From Gammaproteobacteria bacterium (GTDB lineage Bacteria; Pseudomonadota; Gammaproteobacteria; Enterobacterales; Alteromonadaceae): a stretch of 64,000 nucleotides of DNA. Positions 36,673 to 45,662 of this stretch are shown here, in pieces. The stretch lies in NCBI GenBank assembly GCA_017302255.1, contig JAFLDV010000014.1:1-64000 (forward strand). The letters run 5' to 3'. The notes below the pieces were generated by a model that was given only the letters and a program-made list of their open reading frames with translations, had not been told where the DNA came from and made no database searches. The position numbers and the translations under genes are program-made. The stretch's first letter is position 1, and each line of letters begins with the position of its first letter.

Positions 36673-37968
36673 TTATTGCGCGGACTTGCGCACCTTTATC
36701 AGTTCGACAAAATGCCGGCGAGTGGTTCCCGCGAAGAAGATAAAAAACACCGATGCGTAAGCATATGACACCAAGGTCGCCCAAGCTGCACCTTCAATGC
36801 CGTAAATTGGGATCCACCACCAATTCAGCACCACGTTTAGGATGGCTCCAACGCCGTGGCTTAACATGCTCAGTGGCTCGTTGCCGGTAATGATTAAGTG
36901 CTGACTGATTAAAGCCCGTAAGAACACAAAACAGCCAGCCCATACGTGAATTTGCAGTACTGTGGTTGAACCGACAAAACGCTCGCCGTAAGCGTAAAGC
37001 ATGATCCATTTCGCGGTAATGGTCATGAATATCGAAATCACCACAGCCATCAGGAAAAAACGCAGACATTGCTTGCGCAACATCAACAAATAATCTGGCC
37101 AACTGCGGTTAAAGGTTTTAAGTAGATCAGGGTAGTATCGCGCAGCCAACGTGACCGGAATGACGTACCAAAGCTCAGAGATCCGCGCAACGGCAGTGTA
37201 TTGTCCGGTTGCGGCGATGCCGATCATGCTTTCGATCATCACACTATCAATTTTCAGATAGATGACCGAAACAATCGCGGAAGTCCAAAGCCAGCTTGAG
37301 CGTTGCAGCATCTCTTTGGCTGCGGCCCAATCAAAATAACGCCACTTCAAAGACGGTTCGTTTGGCGCATAACGCCGCGCCCAGTAATATTGTAGAAGAC
37401 CGGTGAGTCCGAACTCGACCCCGACAATAAACAACATCATGTCGATGCTGGCGCCCTGGATCAGTAAAATCACTCTAGCCAGCAGGGTGAAGAAACTTAA
37501 AACGACTTTGCTGATCGCTACGGCACGAAAATGGCCGCGGTAATTTTGGTCGTATTCATAGACAATCATCGCTGTGAAGCTTTGCAGAACAAACAAAGTT
37601 GCGATCTGCCACGGCCCTTGCGAGAAATAATGCGGATAAAACAGCATAAAACCGGCAATCATGACTGCTGCAAAAAATACCCCAGCCAGTAAGCGCAGCC
37701 ACACTGCAGTTTGCAGGTAGCGACGACTTTGCTCAACATCCTCTGTTGAGGTCGCCATTTTTTGTACGAGATTGTTTAAACCAAGGTGGCTGAGTGGTGC
37801 CAAAAAAGCCGCCCAAACCATCACAATGCCATAAGTACCGAGGGCTTCGTCACCCAGCATTCGAGCCACCATAAAGGTGATGATGGCACCAGCGCCGAGT
37901 CGGAAAAACCGCTCAGCGAGCATGATGACGGCTCTTGCTGCGAGCAGTTTCCTCAGTTTATTTAGCAC
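36673..37968 (-). CDS. Oligosaccharide flippase family protein (Wzx-like)
   Basis: A 431-residue polytopic protein of the MATE/Wzx superfamily with about 12 predicted membrane spans. The N-terminal MLAERFFRLGAGAIITFMVA and LGDEALGTYGIVMVWAAFLA segments are typical of polysaccharide-unit flippases that move undecaprenyl-linked oligosaccharides across the inner membrane. GTG at 37968 is my choice of start, overlapping the end of the WecA-like gene by 11 bases; the frame extends further but only inside that gene. ATG at 37923 is possible. A second flippase lies in the plus arm. Confidence 0.82.
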   Translation of the reverse strand: MLNKLRKLLAARAVIMLAERFFRLGAGAIITFMVARMLGDEALGTYGIVMVWAAFLAPLSHLGLNNLVQKMATSTEDVEQSRRYLQTAVWLRLLAGVFFAAVMIAGFMLFYPHYFSQGPWQIATLFVLQSFTAMIVYEYDQNYRGHFRAVAISKVVLSFFTLLARVILLIQGASIDMMLFIVGVEFGLTGLLQYYWARRYAPNEPSLKWRYFDWAAAKEMLQRSSWLWTSAIVSVIYLKIDSVMIESMIGIAATGQYTAVARISELWYVIPVTLAARYYPDLLKTFNRSWPDYLLMLRKQCLRFFLMAVVISIFMTITAKWIMLYAYGERFVGSTTVLQIHVWAGCFVFLRALISQHLIITGNEPLSMLSHGVGAILNVVLNWWWIPIYGIEGAAWATLVSYAYASVFFIFFAGTTRRHFVELIKVRKSAQ

Positions 37969-39028
37969 GGTTTTTCGCTTTGTAGCGTTTGATGAAACGG
38001 GTGATCCGCCAGATGTATTGCAATGACAACGAGTAGATAGCAAACATCAATAAGAATAGTAACAGCATCACGCCATCAGGGACTAACAGGTATTCGCCGA
38101 CTACGCCTATGGTCGCCAGCATCGACGCAAGGCTGGTAATAACAACCAAGGATTGCCGGGAATTTAAGCCAAGACGCAAGAAAATGTGATGTAAGTGTTC
38201 GCGGTCGGCCATAAATGGTGACTGGCCTTTGCGCACCCGGCGGATCATGATAGCAACCATATCCATCAGCGGGATCGCAATAACCCAAAGTGCAGTCACA
38301 GGTCTGAAGCTTGCACTATCGCTTTGTGAACCAACTATCAGCAACCAAATAACCGATAAACCAATCAGCATGCTGCCGGCATCGCCCATGAAGATTTTGC
38401 CTTTGCCTTTACCTACTAAATCGAGGTTAAACAGTAAATAAGGAATGATGGCAAAAACGAGCACCATTGGCAGCACCGCATGCTCCAGTTGACCACCAAC
38501 ACCCATCATTAAAGTTAAAGAGACAAAGCTAACACCGCTTAACATCCCGGCCAAACCGTCGATGCCATCAATCATATTAAAGGCGTTGATGGCAGCAATA
38601 ACCGCGACCACGGTAAATGGGATGCCGATGTAACCGAGTTTTAAATCGCCAGTGCCAATAAGATTGCCAAGGTTTCCAACATATAACTGCAAGCCATACA
38701 TCATTACTAATGCAATGATTACTTGCGCGCATAACCGAAGTTTCACGCTTAAATCAAGAAAGTCGTCGAATACGCCCAAAATGACGATAGCGCCACCGCA
38801 GAGTAAATAGTACCAATGGGTATCCATTGGCAAACCAAACCAAGACAGCGTCAGGGCAACACCGGAAAAAATGGAAATGCCGCCAATCAATGGGATTGAA
38901 CCGACATGCTGCTTTCGTCCGTGCGGTTTATCCACGAGGCCGATTTTATTGGCAACAGGAATGAGGATAAAAATCGCGGCAAGCGTTAAAAGAAATGTTG
39001 TAGCAAATAACACAATGTGTTCGCGCAT
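37958..39028 (-). CDS. wecA: WecA-like undecaprenyl-phosphate HexNAc-1-P transferase
   Basis: A 356-residue, roughly 11-span enzyme of the WecA/MraY family, which starts polysaccharide assembly by moving GlcNAc-1-P (or a similar HexNAc-1-P) onto undecaprenyl phosphate. The motifs are DDFLD at 88-92, NAFNMIDGIDGLAG at 148-161, FMGDAGSM at 213-220 and the HLHH motif at 278-281; all are intact. The N terminus KPHGRKQHVGSIPLIGGISI is also characteristic. The donor sugar cannot be told from sequence alone. It is the first gene of the minus arm, divergent from the plus arm. Confidence 0.9.
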   Translation of the reverse strand: MREHIVLFATTFLLTLAAIFILIPVANKIGLVDKPHGRKQHVGSIPLIGGISIFSGVALTLSWFGLPMDTHWYYLLCGGAIVILGVFDDFLDLSVKLRLCAQVIIALVMMYGLQLYVGNLGNLIGTGDLKLGYIGIPFTVVAVIAAINAFNMIDGIDGLAGMLSGVSFVSLTLMMGVGGQLEHAVLPMVLVFAIIPYLLFNLDLVGKGKGKIFMGDAGSMLIGLSVIWLLIVGSQSDSASFRPVTALWVIAIPLMDMVAIMIRRVRKGQSPFMADREHLHHIFLRLGLNSRQSLVVITSLASMLATIGVVGEYLLVPDGVMLLLFLLMFAIYSLSLQYIWRITRFIKRYKAKNRAK

Positions 39029-39251
39029 AAGAACCCGCTGGTAAAGATGATTATTATTCTTAATGATTGGCGATTATAGGTGATGTTCGTGCGACTTACT
39101 ATCTGGTGAGCTCGCTTCCTTCTGCATAATTGTTGGTTTATTCAGCATCTTGCGTGATTTTTTTTATTGATGAAGATAGCTAGGGACCTAAGTCGCCGGT
39201 AAATGCAACAATCGCTAAGCCAAAGCCGGATCAAGCTGCTAACTATAGTGT

Positions 39252-39280
39252 TGTGACAATTGGTATTTTCGCAGTATGAT
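39252..39280 (+). promoter_or_regulatory. Candidate sigma-70 promoter of the polysaccharide plus arm
   Basis: GTGACA at 39253-39258, 16 bases, then TATGAT at 39275-39280, about 38 bases before the GT4 start. I saw no JUMPstart/ops element in the divergent gap. Confidence 0.4.
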
Positions 39281-39318
39281 CACAAATAGTGCTGCCAATA
39301 GGAAGGTTGTTGGGTTAG

Positions 39319-40386
39319 ATGTCTGAAAAGTTATTGATTATTACCAACATGGGCCCCAAAGCCAGTGCGCCGTTTCAGGGGCAATTTGTCACTAATCAGG
39401 TTGATGCTTTGTCAGCGCTGGACCCTGCCTATTTTTTCATGACCTGGCATAACGATTCAAAACTCAACAGGCTATTGAAATATCCGGTGCTGTGGCTGCA
39501 ATTTATTTGGCGCTATGTACTGTCTTTTCGCCGTTTCGACATTCTTCATGTGCATTATTATTACCCAACAATTTGGCTCGCCTGGACTTATAAATTGTTA
39601 CGTAATCCCAAAGCGAAAATCGTGGTCACTTGTCATGGCAGCGATATCTATCTTTATAAACCTGAATCCAAATTGTATAAATTTGCTGCATCGGCGGTCG
39701 ATTTTTTTGTGTTTACCAGTGAATCGCTTCGCGAAAAATTTTTCGATCAAAATGTGCAAAGTATGGTGCTACCCGCCGGGATCCATCCAACCTTTGCCAC
39801 TAGCCAGCAATTGAGTTTGCCGGAAAAAGCTATTGATGTGTTATTTGTTGGAACTCTTGATCACAACAAAGGCGTCGATCGACTGCTCAAACTGGTCGCG
39901 GCGTTACCGCAAGTGAAGTTCGCGGTGGTGGGCCATGGGCCGATGCAACAGCAATTGGTCGCGGCCGCTGCGCAGTGTCAGAATCTTCAGCTACTATCCT
40001 CGCAGTCGCCAACTGGCTTGAAGAGCTATTTTGAACAAAGTAAGTGTCTGATTAGTTTGTCTCGCAATGAATCCTTTGGGTTAGTGATGACCGAAGCTAT
40101 GGCTTGTTATACGCCGGTAATTGCGACCGAAACTGACGGTAGCAAAGCGCAGATTGTGCATGGTGTAAACGGGTTTTGTTTAACGCAATTGGGCGAGGCA
40201 GAACTGCATTTAGCTTTAGCTGAAGCAATTCAGCAGTTATTAAGATTTTCAGCGGCAGAGTACCAACAAATTCAGCAGGCCTGTCGAACCAGTGCGACGC
40301 CATATTTTGTCGAGAAAGTGGCCGCGCAACTGACCAATTTATATCAGCAGTTAAGCCGTAAGTCTGGGCAATCAACCACAAAGTGA
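39319..40386 (+). CDS. Glycosyltransferase family 4 protein
   Basis: A 355-residue retaining glycosyltransferase of the GT-B fold. The N-terminal LLIITNMGPKASAPFQGQFV and HVHYYYPTIW regions, VTCHGSDIY, LFVGTLDHNKGVDRLLKLV (the classic C-domain start near residue 175) and the donor-binding SLSRNESFGLVMTEAMA with E-x7-E near 250 all fit GT4. It probably adds one sugar of the repeat unit on the cytoplasmic face. First gene of the plus arm; its stop overlaps the next start. Confidence 0.9.
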   Translation: MSEKLLIITNMGPKASAPFQGQFVTNQVDALSALDPAYFFMTWHNDSKLNRLLKYPVLWLQFIWRYVLSFRRFDILHVHYYYPTIWLAWTYKLLRNPKAKIVVTCHGSDIYLYKPESKLYKFAASAVDFFVFTSESLREKFFDQNVQSMVLPAGIHPTFATSQQLSLPEKAIDVLFVGTLDHNKGVDRLLKLVAALPQVKFAVVGHGPMQQQLVAAAAQCQNLQLLSSQSPTGLKSYFEQSKCLISLSRNESFGLVMTEAMACYTPVIATETDGSKAQIVHGVNGFCLTQLGEAELHLALAEAIQQLLRFSAAEYQQIQQACRTSATPYFVEKVAAQLTNLYQQLSRKSGQSTTK

Positions 40387-41126
40387 GCAAAATAATGACA
40401 GAGAAAGTGCAGCCGGATGTAGTGAATGTTGGCGGAATTGATGTAATGGCGTTTGCCAGTATGCAGCAGTTAGCTGAGTTTATTATCCCGGATCAAGGTG
40501 ATGTGTTTGCTGGCTCAGCAATTGCGATCAACCCAGAAAAAGTCATGAAAGCTCAACAAGATCCGGCTCTTCGTCAGATGCTAAATAACGCCGAATTACG
40601 CTATGCCGACGGGATGGGCGTGGTTAAAGTAATGCAGAAGAAGTTAGGCAAACCTGTGCAGCGAGTGCCTGGCTGCGAAACTTGGGAAGCCATTATGTAT
40701 CGCTCGGTGAGTCGCCAAGTGCCAGTGTTTTTAATCGGCGCCAAACCAGAAGTTTTAGCCCAAACCAAAGAAAAACTGCAAGCGGCAGGGGTTAATATCA
40801 TCGGTACCCAAGACGGTTACTTTAAGGATGCCGATGCGCTGATCGCGACGGTAAAAGCGAGTGGGGCGAAAGTCATCACTGTCGCTATGGGTTCGCCTAA
40901 ACAAGAGTTATTTATCGAACAAGCGAAAAAACAAATACCAGATGCTTATTTTATGGGTGTTGGTGGCACTTATGATGTATTTACCGGCCATGTCAAACGC
41001 GCGCCGGAGCTTTGGTGTCGGTTAAATTTAGAGTGGGCTTATCGTTTGGTTGACCAACCAAGCCGGATAAAACGCCAATGGAGTTTGGTTGAGTATCTGT
41101 GGTTGTATTTACGTGGTAAGTTGTAA
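40383..41126 (+). CDS. WecG/TagA/CpsF family glycosyltransferase
   Basis: A 247-residue GT26 protein. LRYADGMGVVKVMQKKLGK near residue 75, PVFLIGAKPEVL near 115, ITVAMGSPKQELFIEQAKKQ near 160 and MGVGGTYDVFTGHVKRAP near 195 are the family signature. In E. coli WecG adds ManNAcA to GlcNAc-PP-undecaprenol, and in Gram-positives TagA adds ManNAc. With wecC downstream, ManNAcA transfer is the likely role here; this is inference. GTG at 40383 overlaps the previous stop (GTGA); ATG at 40395 is an alternative. Confidence 0.92.
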   Translation: MSKIMTEKVQPDVVNVGGIDVMAFASMQQLAEFIIPDQGDVFAGSAIAINPEKVMKAQQDPALRQMLNNAELRYADGMGVVKVMQKKLGKPVQRVPGCETWEAIMYRSVSRQVPVFLIGAKPEVLAQTKEKLQAAGVNIIGTQDGYFKDADALIATVKASGAKVITVAMGSPKQELFIEQAKKQIPDAYFMGVGGTYDVFTGHVKRAPELWCRLNLEWAYRLVDQPSRIKRQWSLVEYLWLYLRGKL

Positions 41127-41248
41127 TTTATTGGCTTAGATGATCCGGTCCTCAAGGTTAAAAGGATTAGGTCATTAAGCGGATCTGGCACTCAAAATGC
41201 CGGTCATCACGAATACGTTAATAACGCAGTGAACATGAGAATATAGCA

Positions 41249-42172
41249 GTGACAGCACCTATAACAGCCAGTACGGCAAATCCACAACCGCTAATTAGCG
41301 TCTACATGCCGACTTATAATCGCAGTCAGATGATGCAACGCGCGGTCAATTCGGTGCTGGCACAGGATTACCCAAACGTTGAGTTATTAATTGTCGACGA
41401 TTGTTCACAAGATGATACGTGGCAAGTGCTCAATGAATTGTATGGCCAACATCCACGAATTCGCTTATTTCGCCAAGAAGTTGGGCGCGGTGCCTGTGCT
41501 GCCCGAAACATGGCAATCAAAGCCGCAGCAGGGGAGTTTGTCACCGGGCTTGATGACGATGACGAGTTCTTACCCAACCGACTGTCCAGCATGATGGCGG
41601 CCTACGACGATCAATATTCTTGTGTCTGCACCAGTTACTTTTGGGACTACGGCTCTGTGCGCAAGCAGCTGTACCCGGTCGGGAAGGTTGTGCGTTTACC
41701 CGAGGTTCTTGACGTACATTGTCTGTCGAATCAAGCATTAGTCCGCACCAGCAGAATGTTAGCTCAAGGTGGTTTTGATGAAACGCTGGCTGCGTTCCAA
41801 GACTATGATATGTGGTTACGGATGGTGGCAGCTTATGGCCCGGCATTAAGGTTAGGTGAAGCCACTTATGTGGTTCATGTTGGCCATGAACTTGGACGAA
41901 TCACCACTTCGCCAAAACGATTAAATGCGCAGGCACAATTTGTAGAAAAACACCGACCGCTGATGAATGAGCGCAATTTGCAGAACCAGGCATTCTATCG
42001 GCAAACGATGTTGCAAACTCCAATGACTTTTTCTGAATTGCTCAAACAATGTCGTTTTGGTTTAGTCGAGAGTAAAGTTCGTTATTATTTAAAACATCGA
42101 TTGCAGTGGTTTATCCGTTTGCGCAAGGAGTTGTTGGCAAAAGGCGTGAAAGGGATATTTAAATCAAAATGA
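41249..42172 (+). CDS. Glycosyltransferase family 2 protein
   Basis: A 307-residue inverting glycosyltransferase. The GT-A start ISVYMPTYNRSQMMQRAVNS, VELLIVDDCSQDDTWQVL and the DxD-like TGLDDDDEFLPNRL near residue 100 are clear; a WLRMVAAYG acceptor-side motif follows near 188. It should be cytoplasmic or membrane-associated and add one sugar to the lipid-linked unit. The start is GTG at 41249. A 120-base gap with no gene separates it from the WecG-like gene. The stop overlaps the Wzz-like ATG. Confidence 0.9.
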   Translation: MTAPITASTANPQPLISVYMPTYNRSQMMQRAVNSVLAQDYPNVELLIVDDCSQDDTWQVLNELYGQHPRIRLFRQEVGRGACAARNMAIKAAAGEFVTGLDDDDEFLPNRLSSMMAAYDDQYSCVCTSYFWDYGSVRKQLYPVGKVVRLPEVLDVHCLSNQALVRTSRMLAQGGFDETLAAFQDYDMWLRMVAAYGPALRLGEATYVVHVGHELGRITTSPKRLNAQAQFVEKHRPLMNERNLQNQAFYRQTMLQTPMTFSELLKQCRFGLVESKVRYYLKHRLQWFIRLRKELLAKGVKGIFKSK

Positions 42173-42969
42173 AAGCAGCTGAAATGTTAACCCCAGAACT
42201 TGAACTGACCAGCCATCTGTTGTTTTGCGTCAAACGCGCTTGGCTTTGGTTGTTAGTGGCAGCTGCTGCTGGTGCGCTGCTCGGTGCTGTGTATGTCAAA
42301 CAGCAAACACCCTTAGCGGTAGCTAAAGCGCAGTACACCTTAGCTAAAAGCCGGATCGAGCATTTAGCGACTGACTATCAGCAAATTAAACCTGGGAATC
42401 AGTTATTGTTAGGTGCCCTGGAGATTGATGAATTAGCGCGGGTTGGCATGTTGCTAGAGCAACCTGATGTATGGCAGTTGATTTGGCAAGATGCACAATT
42501 TTGTAATGCCTATTCGGCAATTTGTCAGAAAGATGCGAAGGCGAATTACCAGCAGTGGCGAAAACGTTTGCAGTTTGAACATCGTCGCCGTGGCAACATG
42601 CTGTTTGTCCAAGTGCGGGCAGAGCAACCCGAGTTAGCGAAAGCGTTGTTAGCGGCGTTAATGCGCGCAGTTGAAACCCGCTACCAACAACATGGCGTGG
42701 CGCAACTGACTGAGCAAGTTACTATTTTGCAGCAAACACTCGCGAAATCGACTACGGTTGGCGAGCGCTCAGAACTGGCAGCACAACTAGATAAAAACCA
42801 AGCACAACTGGCCTTGTGGCAGGCTGGTGGATATCGTCCTACCCATGCGTGGACGCCAGAAATTCTAGTGAGTGAGCCTGGGAGGAAAACTCTGTTTATC
42901 GCGGTTTTTGCTGGATTATTTTCGGCTTTACTGGCTAGCTTAGTAGCCGCGGTTGTAGTTCGTCGATGA
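42169..42969 (+). CDS. Wzz-like polysaccharide chain-length determinant
   Basis: A 266-residue protein with a membrane span near each end: about 28-45 (LWLLVAAAAGALLGAVYV) and about 242-262 (FIAVFAGLFSALLASLVAA). The intervening region is a helical periplasmic domain with coiled-coil character. The topology and position between a GT and a polymerase indicate Wzz/PCP function, setting the chain length made by Wzy. The proline motif before the second span is weak, and there is no tyrosine kinase domain. It is coupled to neighbours by ATGA overlaps on both sides. Confidence 0.78.
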   Translation: MKAAEMLTPELELTSHLLFCVKRAWLWLLVAAAAGALLGAVYVKQQTPLAVAKAQYTLAKSRIEHLATDYQQIKPGNQLLLGALEIDELARVGMLLEQPDVWQLIWQDAQFCNAYSAICQKDAKANYQQWRKRLQFEHRRRGNMLFVQVRAEQPELAKALLAALMRAVETRYQQHGVAQLTEQVTILQQTLAKSTTVGERSELAAQLDKNQAQLALWQAGGYRPTHAWTPEILVSEPGRKTLFIAVFAGLFSALLASLVAAVVVRR

Positions 42970-44279
42970 CGCAACTTTACCCAGCACCGACAATGTCGTT
43001 AAATCCTTCGGCCAATCAGGCTGTTGGATTACTTGATCATGCCATTATTTTTATGGCCAAGTGGTATTTGCTAATCGATGCGTTAAATGGCTTTATGCTG
43101 AGTCAACTCGGGCAGGGGTTACCGCTTTCCATCACTTATAAATCTATATTATTGGCGCTGATGTTAGTGAGTCTGTTACAGCAGCGGCAAGCTAATCTGT
43201 GGTTTATTCCCATCAGTGTGCTGGTACTGTTGCTCGGACCGTTTTATTCATTAGTGCTAACAGGCGCAACGGCCGGTTTTAGTTATGATGTCAGCATGGT
43301 GTTGAAGTTGCTATCGCCGGTACTGGCAGCGATGTATTTTTACCAGCTAAGTTTGCGAGCTCCGCATTATGCTTGGTCGTCATTGCATCAAGTTTTACAT
43401 TTGGCATTTTTGATTGTGTTCGCAAATTTGCTGATCGGTCAATTTGGCTATGGCTTCACTGCTTATCAACCCAATGATTACTTACCAGATCAAAACCTTG
43501 GTACTAAAGGCTTTTTTAAAGCGACCAATGAGCTATCGGCACTTTTACTGGTATTAAGTGGGTATCTATTCGCCTATTACTGGCCTCGCCACAAAGTTAA
43601 ATTCATTATTGCGCTGATTTGCTGCGTATTTTGCGGAAAAGCTCTGTTGACCAAAACCGGTTTAGCCGGTGTTGTGCTTTTGGCGGTGCTGATTCCACTG
43701 TTGCAATCCTTTGCTTATTGGCAACGTTTTGGTCGGATTATCAAATTTGGCTTAGCGGTCTCTTTCATTACCGGGATTTTGCTGTTATGGCAATTACCGC
43801 TGATATTAGAAATTTTGCCTTTGTCAGAAAAATTACGATTTACCTATCAACAACAAGGGCTTATCGGGTTATTGCTTTCGTCACGAGATCTGTTTGTTGT
43901 CGAAAATTGGCGCCTCAGCGAATTATATTTTAGCGATTGGCATCAACTACTGGGGGTTGGTTATACCGCGATGGATCTATACAGCGGCAAGCCGTTGACC
44001 GAGATTGACCCAGCAGATTTAACCCTATGGTTTGGATTGCCTGGTCTGCTCTGGTTTGGTTGGTTTTTTCTCGGGAATTTACGGATGGCATGGCTAACTT
44101 GGCGCCAACAGCCGGTAGGGCTGGCAGCCGGCATTCTGGCAATCAACGCGGTACTGCTATTGGTTGCTTCGATGGCTGGGCATGTGCTGACTTCAGGGAT
44201 GCTTTGGATCCCTTGGGGTATGCTCAATGGCGCTTTATTCCTGAGTCTACAACCACAGGAGTCTCGGCATGAAGCGTGA
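42966..44279 (+). CDS. O-antigen polymerase/ligase-like membrane protein (Wzy-like)
   Basis: A 437-residue polytopic protein with about 10-12 predicted spans and a larger hydrophilic loop near residues 280-340, the topology of Wzy/WaaL proteins. GTKGFFKATNELSALLLVLS near residue 180 and LLGVGYTAMD near 325 resemble the conserved loops of the O-antigen ligase family. By position between Wzz and a flippase it is most likely the repeat-unit polymerase. Sequence alone does not separate polymerase from ligase. Overlaps both neighbours. Confidence 0.8.
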   Translation: MTQLYPAPTMSLNPSANQAVGLLDHAIIFMAKWYLLIDALNGFMLSQLGQGLPLSITYKSILLALMLVSLLQQRQANLWFIPISVLVLLLGPFYSLVLTGATAGFSYDVSMVLKLLSPVLAAMYFYQLSLRAPHYAWSSLHQVLHLAFLIVFANLLIGQFGYGFTAYQPNDYLPDQNLGTKGFFKATNELSALLLVLSGYLFAYYWPRHKVKFIIALICCVFCGKALLTKTGLAGVVLLAVLIPLLQSFAYWQRFGRIIKFGLAVSFITGILLLWQLPLILEILPLSEKLRFTYQQQGLIGLLLSSRDLFVVENWRLSELYFSDWHQLLGVGYTAMDLYSGKPLTEIDPADLTLWFGLPGLLWFGWFFLGNLRMAWLTWRQQPVGLAAGILAINAVLLLVASMAGHVLTSGMLWIPWGMLNGALFLSLQPQESRHEA

Positions 44280-45534
44280 TTTCCTGCGGAAAATGATGAG
44301 CAATAGTGTTGCGCAAGGCCTTAACTTTGGCTCACGCTGGTTGCTGAATTTAGCATTGGCTCGGCATATGCTAGAAACCGAATTTGGTATTTTTAGTTTT
44401 GTTTATATGCTCGCCAATTTGTTTTTTCCAACCATCGCCTTTGGTGTGAACTTTTATCTAATTCACCACGCAGCGAGTCAACAAAATATCCGACATTTAT
44501 TAAGTAGCTTAATTATCAGTGTCTTGGTCAGTATTGCTTTATTGCTTGGATTGGTAGGCTATAGCAACGTTAGTGGCGATCCATTGCCATTTGAACTGTA
44601 TTTATTGAGTTTGTTAATTGGCGCTAGTTGGGCGCTAAATCAGGCATTATTTTGTTATTTAAAGGGCCGGCAAGACTTTGCATCGGAAATTCAAAGCCAG
44701 TTGTTTAATGGCATGGCGATGTTGTTGTTAGTTGCGTTAATTTGGTTTGGTTGGACTGACGACACTGCGACAGTGTTACTGTTGTTGCTATTGATTAGTT
44801 TGGTGCCGTTGGCATTTGGTGTCCATAAACTTTGGCCAGAGTTTATTAGCTGGTGGCAGCTTGCTGATAATGTCACGGATCTGTGGCATTGGCGCAGCTG
44901 GCGTGCTCGAATCAGTTACGCATGGCATGACATGTTTGCAATTTATTTGACCAATATTCCTTTTATTTTCTTGGCAATATTCAGTACTTTGACTGAGCTT
45001 GGACAGTTTAGAAAAGCATTTATTCTGTTTATGCCGGTCACTTTATTGCCTGTAGTGTTTTCACAGGTGCTACTGGCAAAACTCAGTGCGCAACCAGCAA
45101 TATTAGCGAAGCGCAGCTTGTTCTTGCGAAACATGTTGTGGTCATTGCCGTTGTTGTCGCTGCCATACCTAGTGCTTATATTGACTTGCCCTTGGCTTTA
45201 TCCTTGGTTGCTTGACGAAGCATTAACTCCTCAGACCGCAACTTTGACAAGTTTAGTGGTGTTTGCGCTCTGGTTAACCTTGGTGAAGACTTATTTTGAG
45301 GTCTGGATCACTGCATTGGGATTGAATCATTGGCGAGCCATCAGTGTGACTTTAGTTGCGCTATTGGGTTCAGGTGCTTACGTCGTCATTAACCATGGGC
45401 TCAATCCAGAATCCGCCGCCTGGGTTTTTGTTGGTTCAAATGCATTGGCGGTGTTGTTTTTAATAGGGCTGAGTTTGCGCGGCTATTTTCGTGCGCTGAC
45501 TAAACAAGCTACTGAGAACATTGAAAAGCAATAA
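44269..45534 (+). CDS. Second flippase, oligosaccharide translocase-like (Wzx-like)
   Basis: A 421-residue protein with about 12 hydrophobic spans. The N terminus SNSVAQGLNFGSRWLLNLAL and ARHMLETEFGIFSFVYMLAN fits polysaccharide-biosynthesis flippases. It begins 11 bases inside the Wzy-like gene and is the last gene of the plus arm. It shares the MATE-like plan with the minus-arm flippase but the two are clearly different sequences, so the cluster may serve two export steps or two glycans. Confidence 0.82.
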   Translation: MKRDFLRKMMSNSVAQGLNFGSRWLLNLALARHMLETEFGIFSFVYMLANLFFPTIAFGVNFYLIHHAASQQNIRHLLSSLIISVLVSIALLLGLVGYSNVSGDPLPFELYLLSLLIGASWALNQALFCYLKGRQDFASEIQSQLFNGMAMLLLVALIWFGWTDDTATVLLLLLLISLVPLAFGVHKLWPEFISWWQLADNVTDLWHWRSWRARISYAWHDMFAIYLTNIPFIFLAIFSTLTELGQFRKAFILFMPVTLLPVVFSQVLLAKLSAQPAILAKRSLFLRNMLWSLPLLSLPYLVLILTCPWLYPWLLDEALTPQTATLTSLVVFALWLTLVKTYFEVWITALGLNHWRAISVTLVALLGSGAYVVINHGLNPESAAWVFVGSNALAVLFLIGLSLRGYFRALTKQATENIEKQ

Positions 45535-45607
45535 ACCACGTTTATTCGGGAACTAGCGCGAGCAAATTTAATGCACAATGTTAGTGAGTTGCGCTTTTAT
45601 TAGAATA

Positions 45608-45636
45608 AAAAAACCACCTAAGTTAGGTGGTTTTTT
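45608..45636. terminator. Bidirectional hairpin terminator
   Basis: Stem AAACCACCTA / TAGGTGGTTT with a 3-base loop, flanked by A- and T-runs, lies between the plus-arm flippase and the converging wecC. Confidence 0.92.
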
Positions 45637-45662
45637 ATCACTAACCTTGCGGCTTGGTGAGA

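Noticed and set aside
36673..38043. Longer flippase frame starting at 38043
   Set aside because: The extra N-terminal residues lie inside the WecA-like gene and do not look like a flippase; GTG 37968 was used.
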